Shown in pieces: positions 48,093-56,164 of a stretch of DNA of 64,000 bases. A program made the translations under genes and the position numbers. Every line of letters begins with the position of its first letter. Within the stretch, counting starts at the first letter, position 1. The stretch comes from an uncultured Leifsonia sp. Lineage in GTDB: Bacteria > Actinomycetota > Actinomycetes > Actinomycetales > Microbacteriaceae. The stretch is from NCBI RefSeq assembly GCF_945957465.1, contig NZ_CAMFLC010000001.1, forward strand, positions 124,001-188,000, read 5' to 3'. The notes under the pieces are model-generated. The model did not search any database. It was not told the DNA's origin and saw nothing but the letters and a program-made list of their open reading frames with translations.

Positions 48093-49300
48093 CGGACACT
48101 CCGCGCGCAGTGCCCCTCGGCATGGGCGTGCACATCGCGGGCGAACACCCGCAGCGCACTGCGGACCAGGCGCGCCGCACCGTCGGGATGATGGCACGAA
48201 CCCCGGCCGTCGACCGCCTCCGCCAGCCGAGCGGCTTCGGCGGCCGCCGCCGGGGCGAGCCGTCCTGCCGCGAGATCGGCGAAGCGGGAGGCCAGGGCGG
48301 GGAGCCCGAACCGACAGGGTCCGCACTGTCCCGCCGACGCCTCAGCGAGAGCGGCGACGATGTCGGCGGTGGCCGCGAGACCGCATCGCTGCGCACCGAG
48401 CACGTGGACGACCCCGGCGCCTGCGCGGTCGCCGGGCGCGGCGGTCGTCTCCGCCGCGGTGATCCACTGCCCGTGGTAGCCGCCCAGGAGCACAGCGGAG
48501 GCCAGCCGCGCTTCCCCGCCCGCCAGGGCGACCACCGCGGCGACGTCCAGGTCGGTCGCGACCTCGAAGACGCCCTCGGTTGCGACGTCGCCGGTGACGG
48601 TCACGAGGCGCGTGCCCGGTCGCGCCGGGTCGCCGACGCTGCGGAACCAGTCGCCGCCGTAGCGGTCGACGAGCGCGAGATGCGCGAGCGTCTCCACGTT
48701 GTGCACGAGCGTCGGGCGGCCGTCCACCCCCGACTCCGACAGCCGGCGCACGCGATCCACCGGCGCGGTGACGCCGTTCTGGATCGCGTTGACGACTGCG
48801 CTCGCCTCGCCCGCGATGAACCGGTCCTCGGCTGCGATCAGCTCGATGCCTCCGGCGTCGGAGCGCTCGGCGATCGCCGCAGAGACGGGCGCGACCGAGC
48901 GGCTGTCGAGGTAGAGGATGGTCCGCCGCGCGCCGAGCGCCGCGGAAGCGGTCAGGAGCCCGTCCAGCACCAGATGCGGCGCGTTGGCGAGGAGGACCGC
49001 GTCCTTCCAGCTCCACGGCTCGCCCTCCGAGCCGTTGCCGATGACGACGGGCGCACGACGTCCGGTCGTCGCCGCGAGCTTGAGGTAGGCGGGGAACGAC
49101 GCACCGCCGCGTCCGGTCAGACCCGAACGCTCGAGCTCGCGCACCAGCTCGTCGACGCGCAGCCCGCGTCGCCCGCCGAAGGCCGCCAGGTGGGCGGCCG
49201 CCGACGCGGACCGCCCCGCCGCGAGCAATCGGGCGGACGACGCAGCCGACGCCGGAGCCGGCTGCCCCCCGCTCGCGTATTCGCCGACGATCACGGTCAC
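48089..49300 (-). CDS. NuoF-like flavin/Fe-S protein
   Basis: A 403-residue protein related to complex I NuoF. The FMN/NADH-binding block GLTGRGGASFPAYLKL and VIGNGSEGEPWSWKD lie near residues 60-100. The SLBB-like segment and the C-terminal Fe-S region follow, with C326-x2-C329 (QCGPCRFG) and C369 (GSCHHPDG), 40 residues later. NuoF has a first Cys three residues earlier; here it is Ala323. C398 near the C-terminus might replace it. The GTG start at 49300 overlaps the upstream 44-residue gene stop. No membrane helix. It probably passes electrons between NAD(P)H or a quinol-side partner and the ferredoxin. Confidence 0.86.
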   Translation of the reverse strand: MTVIVGEYASGGQPAPASAASSARLLAAGRSASAAAHLAAFGGRRGLRVDELVRELERSGLTGRGGASFPAYLKLAATTGRRAPVVIGNGSEGEPWSWKDAVLLANAPHLVLDGLLTASAALGARRTILYLDSRSVAPVSAAIAERSDAGGIELIAAEDRFIAGEASAVVNAIQNGVTAPVDRVRRLSESGVDGRPTLVHNVETLAHLALVDRYGGDWFRSVGDPARPGTRLVTVTGDVATEGVFEVATDLDVAAVVALAGGEARLASAVLLGGYHGQWITAAETTAAPGDRAGAGVVHVLGAQRCGLAATADIVAALAEASAGQCGPCRFGLPALASRFADLAAGRLAPAAAAEAARLAEAVDGRGSCHHPDGAARLVRSALRVFARDVHAHAEGHCARSVR

Positions 49301-49431
49301 GACGGCTCCCCGAGCCGCATGCGGGCGCTCGCGAGAAGTCCCGCGGACAGCCGCCGGAACGCCGCCGCCAGGACGATCAGCACACCTGCTCCCGCGAGCA
49401 GCGGCAGCCATACCGTCGCGTCGGCGGTCAT
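49297..49431 (-). CDS. 44-residue single-helix membrane protein
   Basis: A short gene fitted between apbE and the NuoF-like gene. The protein begins MTADATVWLPLLAGAGV and has one hydrophobic helix (about residues 8-25) and a basic C-terminal tail (RRLSAGLLASARMRL). The ATG overlaps the apbE stop (ATGA), and its stop overlaps the NuoF-like GTG start. This double overlap supports real translation. It may anchor the NuoF-like protein to the membrane. Confidence 0.68.
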   Translation of the reverse strand: MTADATVWLPLLAGAGVLIVLAAAFRRLSAGLLASARMRLGEPS

Positions 49432-50402
49432 TGCGGCACCCCCTCCGGATCCACCGGCCACCGGCCGGTCGTGACGATCGAGCCGTCGGTGCCGACCAGT
49501 CGGGCGTCCGCGCCCCGCTCACGCAGCCAGGAGGGTGAACGGCGCCCGCGCACGATCGCCGCGGTGCTCAACGTGTTCGCCCGCACGCAGTCGGAGGCGG
49601 CGACCGTCACCGTCCGCCAGACCTCCTCGGCCGGCAGTCCGAACCGCGGGTCGAGGATGTGGTGCCTCGCCCGACCATCGCTCCGCCAGCGCCGCTTCTG
49701 CGTGCTGGAGGTCGCGACACCCGCACCGTTCGGGACCGCGATCTGTTGTGCGGGGTCGCCGGGGAGATCCTGCACCAGGATCTCCCACAAGCGCCCGGAG
49801 CGACCGGCGGTCGCGAGGTCACCGCCGAGCTCGACCAGGACATCGGTTCCGGTCTCCCCGGCGATGCGCGCGGCGATCCTGTCGGCCGCGTGCGCCTTGG
49901 CCGTCGCACCGAGGTCGAGGCGGAGGTCGTCGGGAAGGCGGAGCACGCCTCCCGTCAGGGCCACGCGCGACCATCCCGGCCGACGCGTGGCCACGCTCGC
50001 CGTCACGCCGCCCGCCGTGCGGCCGTCGAGCGGGAGCGCCGCGAAGTCGCGGTCATAGCCGAGACGGTCGAGATCGCCGCCGAGAGTGGGATCGACGTCG
50101 CCGCCGGTGTCTGCCGCTGCGGCGAGCGCCACCGCCACGAACTCGGCGAGCAACGGACTCAGCTCGATCCCGTCGCCGCGGGTCGCCGCGTCGTTGACGC
50201 GGGAGAGCTCGCTGTCGGTGAAGCGGGAGCAGGCGGAGGTGATCGCCGCGAGTTCGGCGTCGGCGATCCGTCGGGCCTCCACGAGCGCGTCGGGCCGGTC
50301 TACGACGATGCGTGCCGTGACGCCCCACACGGCGAACTCGTCGCTCGCCTCCGCTCGGCGGGACGCGTGTTCACGAGCCGCTGGAGCGCCCACTGAAGCC
50401 AC
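49428..50402 (-). CDS. apbE: FAD:protein FMN transferase (ApbE family)
   Basis: A 324-residue ApbE-type transferase, which attaches FMN to Thr/Ser in proteins of extracellular or membrane electron transfer. Family segments are SRFTDSELSRVN (about residues 59-70), GGDVDPTLGG, LDLGATAKAHAADRIA, VELGGDLATAG and the metal-site-like HHILDPRFG. No lipobox or signal peptide is visible, so it may act inside the cell. It starts inside the end of the Ser/Thr-rich gene (32-nt overlap). The window has no gene for an ordinary FMN-binding-domain acceptor. Confidence 0.9.
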   Translation of the reverse strand: MASVGAPAAREHASRRAEASDEFAVWGVTARIVVDRPDALVEARRIADAELAAITSACSRFTDSELSRVNDAATRGDGIELSPLLAEFVAVALAAAADTGGDVDPTLGGDLDRLGYDRDFAALPLDGRTAGGVTASVATRRPGWSRVALTGGVLRLPDDLRLDLGATAKAHAADRIAARIAGETGTDVLVELGGDLATAGRSGRLWEILVQDLPGDPAQQIAVPNGAGVATSSTQKRRWRSDGRARHHILDPRFGLPAEEVWRTVTVAASDCVRANTLSTAAIVRGRRSPSWLRERGADARLVGTDGSIVTTGRWPVDPEGVPQ

Positions 50403-50676
50403 CTCCCTGGCTCTGCTGGATGCCGCTTCCGGCGCCGGTTCCGCTGTTGCTGTTGCTGCTCGTGCCGCCGTCGTCGGAGCCGGTCGAGCTGTTCGTGCTG
50501 CCGTCGTCGGATCCGCTCGAATTGGTCCCGGTTCCGCTCGAGGTCGCCCCCGCTGTCGTGGAGGTCGTCCCGGTGAACAGGAAGCCGGAGAGGATGCCGG
50601 TCACCGCGAGGCTCCCCACTCCGATCGCCGTGGTGATCCCGACCGCTGCGCGGCGTCCCGCCGATCGCGTGTCCAT
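50371..50676 (-). CDS. Ser/Thr/Gly-rich membrane-anchored protein
   Basis: A 101-residue protein with a short Arg-rich N-terminus (MDTRSAGRRA), a hydrophobic helix (about residues 13-34), and a low-complexity tail of Ser, Thr, Gly, Asn and Asp to the end. Near the helix is TTAGATS, with A42-G43-A44-T45, close to the [ST]GAT acceptor sequence of ApbE substrates. The real start has GGAGGG before the ATG at 50676. As first gene of the ApbE operon it is a candidate flavin-carrying or surface-exposed partner. Unrelated linker function is equally possible. Confidence 0.7.
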   Translation of the reverse strand: MDTRSAGRRAAVGITTAIGVGSLAVTGILSGFLFTGTTSTTAGATSSGTGTNSSGSDDGSTNSSTGSDDGGTSSNSNSGTGAGSGIQQSQGGGFSGRSSGS

Positions 50677-50798
50677 GTCGTGGCCCTCCGTCCGTTTCCT
50701 GCTGATTCCAGGGTGCGCGGGGATTCTTTCCGCATCCTTAATCCGGATGGGAAGCGGCTGACGGAAGGTTATGAATCGGCTATGACCGGCTGCGCGGA

Positions 50799-51299
50799 TC
50801 AGATGCGAGCACCGACGACGGCCTGCGCGAAGCGGCGGACGCGCTCGCCGAGGCCGGCGATCTGGTCGTCGACGACGCGTTCGGCGTCGAAGCCGACGAA
50901 CTGCGGCGGCGGCGTCCTGCGAACGTTCTCGGTGCACTCGAACGATCCGCAGACGAGGGCGCCGACCGTGTCGCCCTTGCGTCCTGCATCCCCCGCGCGG
51001 CGAGCCGACCAGAAATAGACATCGCGGAGAAGGTGCACGTCCTGGCACCAACCGCACATCGTGGGCAGGTGCGAGCGCATGGAGGCCTCGGACGCGCGCA
51101 GGACGATGCCGACGACAGCGTTGCCCGTCGGAATGACCACGTAACCGCGCTGCGGCAGCCGCGGATCGCGCCAGCCGAGGTATTCGCGCCGCGTCCAGTC
51201 GACTTCGTGCAGTCCGGGCGGCAGAGGAAGCTCCGCAGCGTCGGCGCGCGAGCAGTTCACGAACGACTCGCGGATCTCCTGAGGAGTCAGGCTCTCCAT
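50799..51299 (-). CDS. FBP-type zinc-binding protein (EF-G-binding-like)
   Basis: A 166-residue protein with the FBP domain, a treble-clef zinc fold related to the C-terminal domain of fusidic-acid resistance protein FusB. Cys pairs MCGWCQDV (about residues 81-88) and VCGSFECTE (about 116-124) give a four-Cys zinc site. The start MESLTPQEIRESFVN is preferred, with AGGAGGT seven bases upstream. A role at elongation factor G is inferred from family only; many actinobacteria carry such genes. Confidence 0.85.
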   Translation of the reverse strand: MESLTPQEIRESFVNCSRADAAELPLPPGLHEVDWTRREYLGWRDPRLPQRGYVVIPTGNAVVGIVLRASEASMRSHLPTMCGWCQDVHLLRDVYFWSARRAGDAGRKGDTVGALVCGSFECTENVRRTPPPQFVGFDAERVVDDQIAGLGERVRRFAQAVVGARI

Positions 51300-51370
51300 G
51301 TGCACCTCCTCGTCCCATGCTCGCACAGGTGCTTGACCTTGACCCCGGGGGCACGGCTTAGCCTCACGGC

Positions 51371-51712
51371 ATGAGCACTCTCGCCAGCGTCACCGACGCC
51401 TCCTTCGCCTCCGACGTCCTCGATGCGGAGGGCACGACGCTCGTCGAGTTCTGGGCGCCCTGGTGCGGCCCGTGCCGAGCGGTCACGCCCGTCCTGGAGC
51501 GGATCGCCGCCGACCACCCCGACAGCATCCGCATCGTGCGGATCAACGCGGACGAGAACCCCCGGTCGTCCTCGGAGTATCGCGCCCTGTCGCTGCCGTT
51601 GATGAAGGTGTTCCGGGGCGGGGAGGTCGTGAAGACCATCGTGGGAGCCAAGCCGCTGCCCGCGATGGAGTTCGAGCTGGCCGGTTTCCTGGGTGACGCG
51701 CCGGTCAGGTGA
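51371..51712 (+). CDS. thioredoxin-family protein
   Basis: A 113-residue thioredoxin with the classic active site WCGPC (C32 and C35) in EFWAPWCGPCRAVTPVLERI. The cis-Pro segment LSLPLMKVFRGGEVV follows near residues 76-90. No signal peptide is seen, so it acts in the cytoplasm as a disulfide reductase or donor. ATG start. Its 3' end overlaps the convergent metallo-hydrolase gene by eight nt. Confidence 0.93.
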   Translation: MSTLASVTDASFASDVLDAEGTTLVEFWAPWCGPCRAVTPVLERIAADHPDSIRIVRINADENPRSSSEYRALSLPLMKVFRGGEVVKTIVGAKPLPAMEFELAGFLGDAPVR

Positions 51713-52529
51713 GATGGTCGAAGGCGCCGCCGACCCATCCGATGTAGCGCTCGGCGGAACGCAGCACGGCCTCGCGGGCGTCGACGGGCACGACATTGCC
51801 CAGGTTGCCGTACATCCGGTCGAACGGCCGGTCGCACACCAGGTCGGCCACACGGCGCACCACCGCGGCCGACAACGGGATGTCGTTGGGGAAGCTGCGC
51901 TGAAAGGTCACCCACTTCTGCGACGGACCCGGGAAGACGGTGTCGCCGCTGAGGACGACGCCGCGATCCCAGTGCACGACCGCACTGCCGGGGAAGTGCC
52001 CGCCGATGGTGCGCAGCAGCACGCCGGGCAGCACCTCCTCCTCGCCGCTCCACACCTCGATGGCCGCATCCTCGCGCTGCACCCAGTGCCGGTCCGCCGC
52101 GTTGACCAGCACCGGCACGCCGCCGAGCATGCGCGACCAGGTCGTCTGCGCTCCGAACATGTGCGGGTGGCTGGTGGCGATCACCGCCGCCCCGCCGAGA
52201 TCCTGCACGGCGGCTGCCGCCGCTTCGTCGACGTAGCCGGTGGGGTCCCAGAGCAGATTGCCGTCGGGGGTGCACAGCAGGAGGGCGCGCTGGCCGATGC
52301 CGACCTTGGGCTCGCTGCTCAGCCCGTACAGGTCCGGCTCCAGCGGCGTCACTGTCACGTGCTCGCCCTCCCGCTGCAACTGCTGCAGCGTGGTCCAGCG
52401 CTGACCGGTCGGCGGGACGTACTGTCGTTCGTCCTCGCAGATCGGGCAGGAGGGCGGTGGTGCCTCCCCCGCTGCGTTCACGATCGGTGTCGTCTCCACG
52501 GCGCACGTCGCGCACAACCAGTCGGCCAT
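51705..52529 (-). CDS. MBL-fold metallo-hydrolase with N-terminal Cys motifs
   Basis: A 274-residue protein. The first 35 residues carry two CxxC pairs (CATC and CPIC) like a zinc ribbon. The rest is an MBL fold, but the usual HxHxDH is replaced by SHPHMFG near residue 121, as in a subgroup I recall with HPHxxx motifs. GGHFPGSAVVHW and LSGDTVFPG supply later metal ligands. The ATG at 52529 and a GTG nine bases earlier are both possible. Substrate unknown. Confidence 0.82.
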   Translation of the reverse strand: MADWLCATCAVETTPIVNAAGEAPPPSCPICEDERQYVPPTGQRWTTLQQLQREGEHVTVTPLEPDLYGLSSEPKVGIGQRALLLCTPDGNLLWDPTGYVDEAAAAAVQDLGGAAVIATSHPHMFGAQTTWSRMLGGVPVLVNAADRHWVQREDAAIEVWSGEEEVLPGVLLRTIGGHFPGSAVVHWDRGVVLSGDTVFPGPSQKWVTFQRSFPNDIPLSAAVVRRVADLVCDRPFDRMYGNLGNVVPVDAREAVLRSAERYIGWVGGAFDHLT

Positions 52530-52594
52530 GAGGGTCACGCTACCCGCAGCGACGGTCTAGCGGCGCTGCGGCCTGGACCATTAGCGTGTGCGCC

Positions 52595-53395
52595 ATGGCG
52601 AATCAACCCGTGCTCTTCATCCACGGTCTCTGGCTGCACGCCAGCAGCTGGCAGCCCTGGATCGACCTCTTCACGGCGGAGGGCTACGCCCCCGTCGCTC
52701 CCCTCTGGCCCGGCGAGAAGGACACCGTCGCCGAGACCCGCGAGCACCCCGACGACGTCGCGAACGTCGGCATCGACGAGGTGACCGTGCATTTCGCTCG
52801 GATCATCGAGGCGATGGACACGCCACCGGTCATCATCGGACACTCGTTCGGCGGCCTCGTCACCGAGAAGCTGATCGGGCAGGGCTACGGCAACGCCGGT
52901 GTCGCGATCGATCCGGCGCAGATCAAGGGCGTGCTGCCCCTGCCGTTCCGGCAGCTCAAGTCCTCGTTCCCCGTGCTCAGCAATCCGGCGAACATCCACA
53001 AGCCGATCGCGCTGACCGAGGAGCAGTTCCGATTCGGCTTCGCCAACCAGCTGACCGACGACGAAGCGAAGGAACTCTACGACCGCTGGACCGTCCCGTC
53101 GACCGTGCGTCCGATCTTCCAGGCCGCCGCGGCGAACTTCAGCGTGCACTCCCAGGCCGCCGTCGACACCAAGAACGAGGACCGCGGTCCGCTGCTGCTC
53201 ATCGCGGGCGGCGAGGACAACACCGTCCCCGAGGTGACGGTGGATGCCAGCCTCAAGCAGTACCGCGACTCCAACGCCGTGACCGAGCTGATCACCTTCA
53301 AGGACCGCGGGCACTCGCTGGTGATCGACCACGGGTGGCGCGACGTCGCCACCGAGATCCTGGTGTGGCTCGGCCAGCAGGGACTCCAGGACTGA
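52595..53395 (+). CDS. alpha/beta hydrolase
   Basis: A 266-residue alpha/beta hydrolase with the oxyanion-side motif FIHGLWLHASSWQPW near residues 8-22, nucleophile S84 in IGHSFGGLV, and a late His in RGHSLVID (about residue 245). No signal peptide. It may be an esterase or lipase, and no substrate can be read from the sequence. The first in-frame ATG is 52586, but 52595 (MANQPV) fits homologues better. Followed by a clear terminator hairpin. Confidence 0.88.
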   Translation: MANQPVLFIHGLWLHASSWQPWIDLFTAEGYAPVAPLWPGEKDTVAETREHPDDVANVGIDEVTVHFARIIEAMDTPPVIIGHSFGGLVTEKLIGQGYGNAGVAIDPAQIKGVLPLPFRQLKSSFPVLSNPANIHKPIALTEEQFRFGFANQLTDDEAKELYDRWTVPSTVRPIFQAAAANFSVHSQAAVDTKNEDRGPLLLIAGGEDNTVPEVTVDASLKQYRDSNAVTELITFKDRGHSLVIDHGWRDVATEILVWLGQQGLQD

Positions 53396-53403
53396 TCGGC
53401 GCC

Positions 53404-53436
53404 GGAGGCGCCCGGCGCGGAATACCGGGCGCCTCC
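53404..53436 (+). terminator. terminator after alpha/beta hydrolase gene
   Basis: A 12-bp perfect stem, GGAGGCGCCCGG (53404-53415) and CCGGGCGCCTCC (53425-53436), with a nine-base loop. It starts nine nt after the stop and 18 nt before the next gene. Confidence 0.8.
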
Positions 53437-53453
53437 ACCGCCTTGCCTCCATC

Positions 53454-54473
53454 GTGAAACGCATCGGCTTCCTCAGCTTCGGCCACTACCAGGCCGTCCC
53501 CGGCTCCGTCGTCCGCACGGCCGGCGACGCCCTCCTGCAGACGGTGGAGCTCGCCGTCGCCGCAGAGGAGGTGGGGGCCGACGGGGCGTTCGTGCGGGTG
53601 CACCACTTCGCACCCCAGCTGGCTTCGCCGTTCCCGCTGCTGGCGGCGATCGGCGCCCGAACCTCGCGCATCGAGATCGGCACCGGTGTCATCGATATGC
53701 GCTACGAGAACCCGCTCTCGATGGCCGAGGAGGCCGCGGCGGCCGACCTCATCAGCGGTGAGCGACTCCAACTCGGCGTGAGCCGGGGATCGCCGGAGAC
53801 CGCACTGGCCGGCTACGAGTCGTTCGGGTACGTGCCGGGCGAAGGCGAGTCGGACGCCGATCTGGCCCGTCGGCACACCGCGATCTTCCGGGCCGCGATC
53901 TCCGGCGAGGCGATGGCGAACGCCGATCCGCGCATGACGGGGACCTCCGGCGGCTTGTCGATCGAGCCGCTGTCGCCGACGCTCCCCGAGCGGATCTGGT
54001 GGGGAGCCGGCACCCGGGCCACGGCCGAGTGGACGGCCGAACAGGGCATGAACCTGATGTCGTCGACCCTGCTCACCGAAGACACGGGTGTGCCGTTCGA
54101 TCAGTTGCAGGCCGAGCAGATCCAGCGCTTCCGCGACACCTGGGCGCAGATGGGCTGGGAGCGCGAGCCCCGCGTCAGCGTGAGCCGCAGCATCATCCCC
54201 ATCACCGACGAGGCGTCCTACCGCTACTTCGGCGCTCGCGCGCAGGTGGAGGGCCGCGACCAGGTCGGCCACCTCGACGGCGGTCTCGCGCGCTTCGGCC
54301 GTTCGTACATCGGCGAGCCGGGGAAGCTCGTCGCGGAGCTGGCCGCCGACGAAGCCGTCCGCATGGCGGACACCGTGCTGGTCACGGTGCCGAACCAGCT
54401 CGGAGTGGACTTCAACGCGCGGCTGTTGGAGGGCGTCGTCGCGGTCGGGCGGGAGTTGGGCTGGCGGGACTGA
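53454..54473 (+). CDS. LLM-class flavin-dependent oxidoreductase
   Basis: A 339-residue protein of the luciferase-like monooxygenase superfamily, using FMN or F420. It begins MKRIGFLSFGHYQ with a TIM-barrel strand pattern and has RVHHFAPQLASPFPLLAAIGARTSR-like elements and MADEEAA-type helices usual for the group. The substrate is unknown. GTG start, 18 nt after a terminator, so it has its own promoter. No partner flavin reductase gene is adjacent. Confidence 0.85.
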   Translation: MKRIGFLSFGHYQAVPGSVVRTAGDALLQTVELAVAAEEVGADGAFVRVHHFAPQLASPFPLLAAIGARTSRIEIGTGVIDMRYENPLSMAEEAAAADLISGERLQLGVSRGSPETALAGYESFGYVPGEGESDADLARRHTAIFRAAISGEAMANADPRMTGTSGGLSIEPLSPTLPERIWWGAGTRATAEWTAEQGMNLMSSTLLTEDTGVPFDQLQAEQIQRFRDTWAQMGWEREPRVSVSRSIIPITDEASYRYFGARAQVEGRDQVGHLDGGLARFGRSYIGEPGKLVAELAADEAVRMADTVLVTVPNQLGVDFNARLLEGVVAVGRELGWRD

Positions 54474-54617
54474 CGCGGTTGCGTCGCCCGCCGGTCGTGT
54501 ACCCCGAACGCGGCCCTGTCCCCCGTCGTTGGATATGAGAATATTGCATCGCGGCACACCCGAAGTCCGCGGCACAGGCCGAGACGGAATCGTCCGGTCC
54601 CATGGAAGGGGTGTGCT

Positions 54618-55571
54618 TTGCGAACTCGACGATCGAGTGCGGGGATTCTCGCGGCCGGAGCGGCGGTCCTGCTCGCTTCCGCCGGCCTCGGTGCCGCCGG
54701 CCTCGGTGCCGCCGCCGCGCCGACGGACGCCATGACACGTGCGGGCGCGTCCACCCCCTCGGCCATCACCGGGATGTGGGCCTGGGGCAATCCCATCGAC
54801 CCGTCGGTGGATCCCCGCGGCGACGGCGAGCCGGCGTTCGAGCCGAAGGCGCTGGCCGCGTTCGCATCCGCGCACAGACTGCGCACCGTGTACCTGTCGG
54901 TGCCGTGGGCGGCCGATCAAGGCCCGTTCCCGTCCTGGCTGCGCTCCGCCGTCCGCGCCCTGCACGGCGCGGGCGTCACGACGGTGGCCGCCCTGGGAGG
55001 CGATCCCGCCTGGGCGCAGCAGCCCGACCTCGCCGCCACGTGGACCACGGCCGCGCTGAAGGCTGCCCCGTTCGACGCCATCCAGTTCGACGTCGAACCG
55101 TGGGTCGACGCCACCGACGATCAGCTGCCGGGGATCGTCGCGCAACTGGCGACCATGTATGACACGGCGGCGGTCGCGGCCGGTCGGGTGCCGGTGGGAG
55201 CGGACCTGCCCTGGTGGCTCGCCGCCAAGCCGGCCGGAGACGGATCCACGCTGTTCGACACGCTCCTCCCCCACCTGCGCTCGGTCGCGGTCGTTGCGTT
55301 CTCGGACCACGCCGCGAACGACGATGGCATCATCGCCCTCGCCCGGCCCGCGGCGACAGCCGCCGCGGCCGCGCGCCTCCCGTTCAGCATCGGCGTCGAG
55401 ACCGACGACCCCGAGGTCGCGGGCGGCCCGGCCGCCACCTTCGGCGACGACACGCCGGCGGCACTGGAGGCGCAGACCGCCCTGGTGCGATCGGCGTTCG
55501 GCGGCACGCGCGGCTACTCGGGAGTGACGGTCGAGCATCTGCTCTCGTGGCAGGCGCTCCTGGCGCGCTGA
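54618..55571 (+). CDS. exported protein, glycoside-hydrolase-like TIM barrel
   Basis: A 317-residue secreted protein. The N-terminus has Arg residues, a hydrophobic stretch and an AAAAP-type cleavage region near residue 34. The mature part looks like a TIM barrel. FDAIQFDVEPWVD (D158, E160) resembles the acid pair at the end of strand 4 in glycoside hydrolases, and YLSVPWAAD and AVVAFSDHA are strand-like. I cannot name the family. The TTG start at 54618 has GGAAGGGG upstream. A 15-bp tandem duplication lies in the signal peptide region. Confidence 0.7.
   Translation: MRTRRSSAGILAAGAAVLLASAGLGAAGLGAAAAPTDAMTRAGASTPSAITGMWAWGNPIDPSVDPRGDGEPAFEPKALAAFASAHRLRTVYLSVPWAADQGPFPSWLRSAVRALHGAGVTTVAALGGDPAWAQQPDLAATWTTAALKAAPFDAIQFDVEPWVDATDDQLPGIVAQLATMYDTAAVAAGRVPVGADLPWWLAAKPAGDGSTLFDTLLPHLRSVAVVAFSDHAANDDGIIALARPAATAAAAARLPFSIGVETDDPEVAGGPAATFGDDTPAALEAQTALVRSAFGGTRGYSGVTVEHLLSWQALLAR
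54681..54710 (+). repeat. 15-bp tandem duplication in signal peptide
   Basis: The unit gccggcctcggtgcc occurs twice in direct tandem (54681-54695 and 54696-54710), coding for AGLGA repeated. It keeps the frame and lengthens the hydrophobic core of the signal peptide of the exported protein. Exact copy suggests a recent slippage event. Confidence 0.85.
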
Positions 55572-55578
55572 CCAGCGC

Positions 55579-56052
55579 TCAGCCGGCGGCGTCGGCGGCC
55601 GCGTAGAGCGCGGCGATGTCCAGCTTGCCCATCGTCATCATCGCGGCGTTCGCGCGCGCCGCACGGGCGCGATCCGGATCCTGCTGCAGTTCGAGCAGAG
55701 CGCGAGGAACGACCTGCCAGCTCAACCCCCAGCGGTCTGTGCACCACCCGCACGGCCCCGGCTCTCCGCCTCCCGAGATCAGGCCGTCCCAGAGCCGGTC
55801 GACCTCCTCCTGGTCCTCGCACAGCACCATGATGGAGGCCGCCTCGGTGAAGGAGTACAGCGGACCGCCGTCGAGGGCGAGGTACTCGACACCGCCGAGT
55901 TCGAACGTGACCAGCACGGTGCTTCCGTCGTCGCCCAGGCGGGCGACGCTGAGGATGCGGGAGCCGGGCACGAGCGAGACATAGTGGTTCGCCGCCGCCT
56001 CGGCCTGACCGTCGTACCAGAGGAATGTCCTGACCTTCTGCATGCGGGTCAT
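55579..56052 (-). CDS. VOC-family protein (PhnB/3-demethylubiquinone-9-like)
   Basis: A 157-residue vicinal-oxygen-chelate fold protein. It starts MQKVRTFLWYDGQAEAAANHYVS and has DDGSTVLVTFELGGVEYLALDGG and CGWCTDRWGLSWQVVPRAL, the usual PhnB-like pattern. Such proteins are often annotated as 3-demethylubiquinone-9 methyltransferase-like but have no proven activity. Either Met1 or Met4 may be the start. It converges on the exported-protein gene with seven nt between. Confidence 0.87.
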   Translation of the reverse strand: MTRMQKVRTFLWYDGQAEAAANHYVSLVPGSRILSVARLGDDGSTVLVTFELGGVEYLALDGGPLYSFTEAASIMVLCEDQEEVDRLWDGLISGGGEPGPCGWCTDRWGLSWQVVPRALLELQQDPDRARAARANAAMMTMGKLDIAALYAAADAAG

Positions 56053-56164
56053 GGTACGCCCGCCGACACGGCATGCAGCAGGCCCGCAGCCTCGTACAGT
56101 ATTTTAGGTTCTGAGCCTGTCAAATCCGCAATTCTATTGCTCTCATCCGAATGGAGTCCCTCAC

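Noticed and set aside
47768..50676. tRNA-Leu as an integration site for the adjacent redox operon
   Set aside because: I found no direct repeat of the tRNA 3' end, no integrase and no clear change in composition. The operon merely ends nine nt away.
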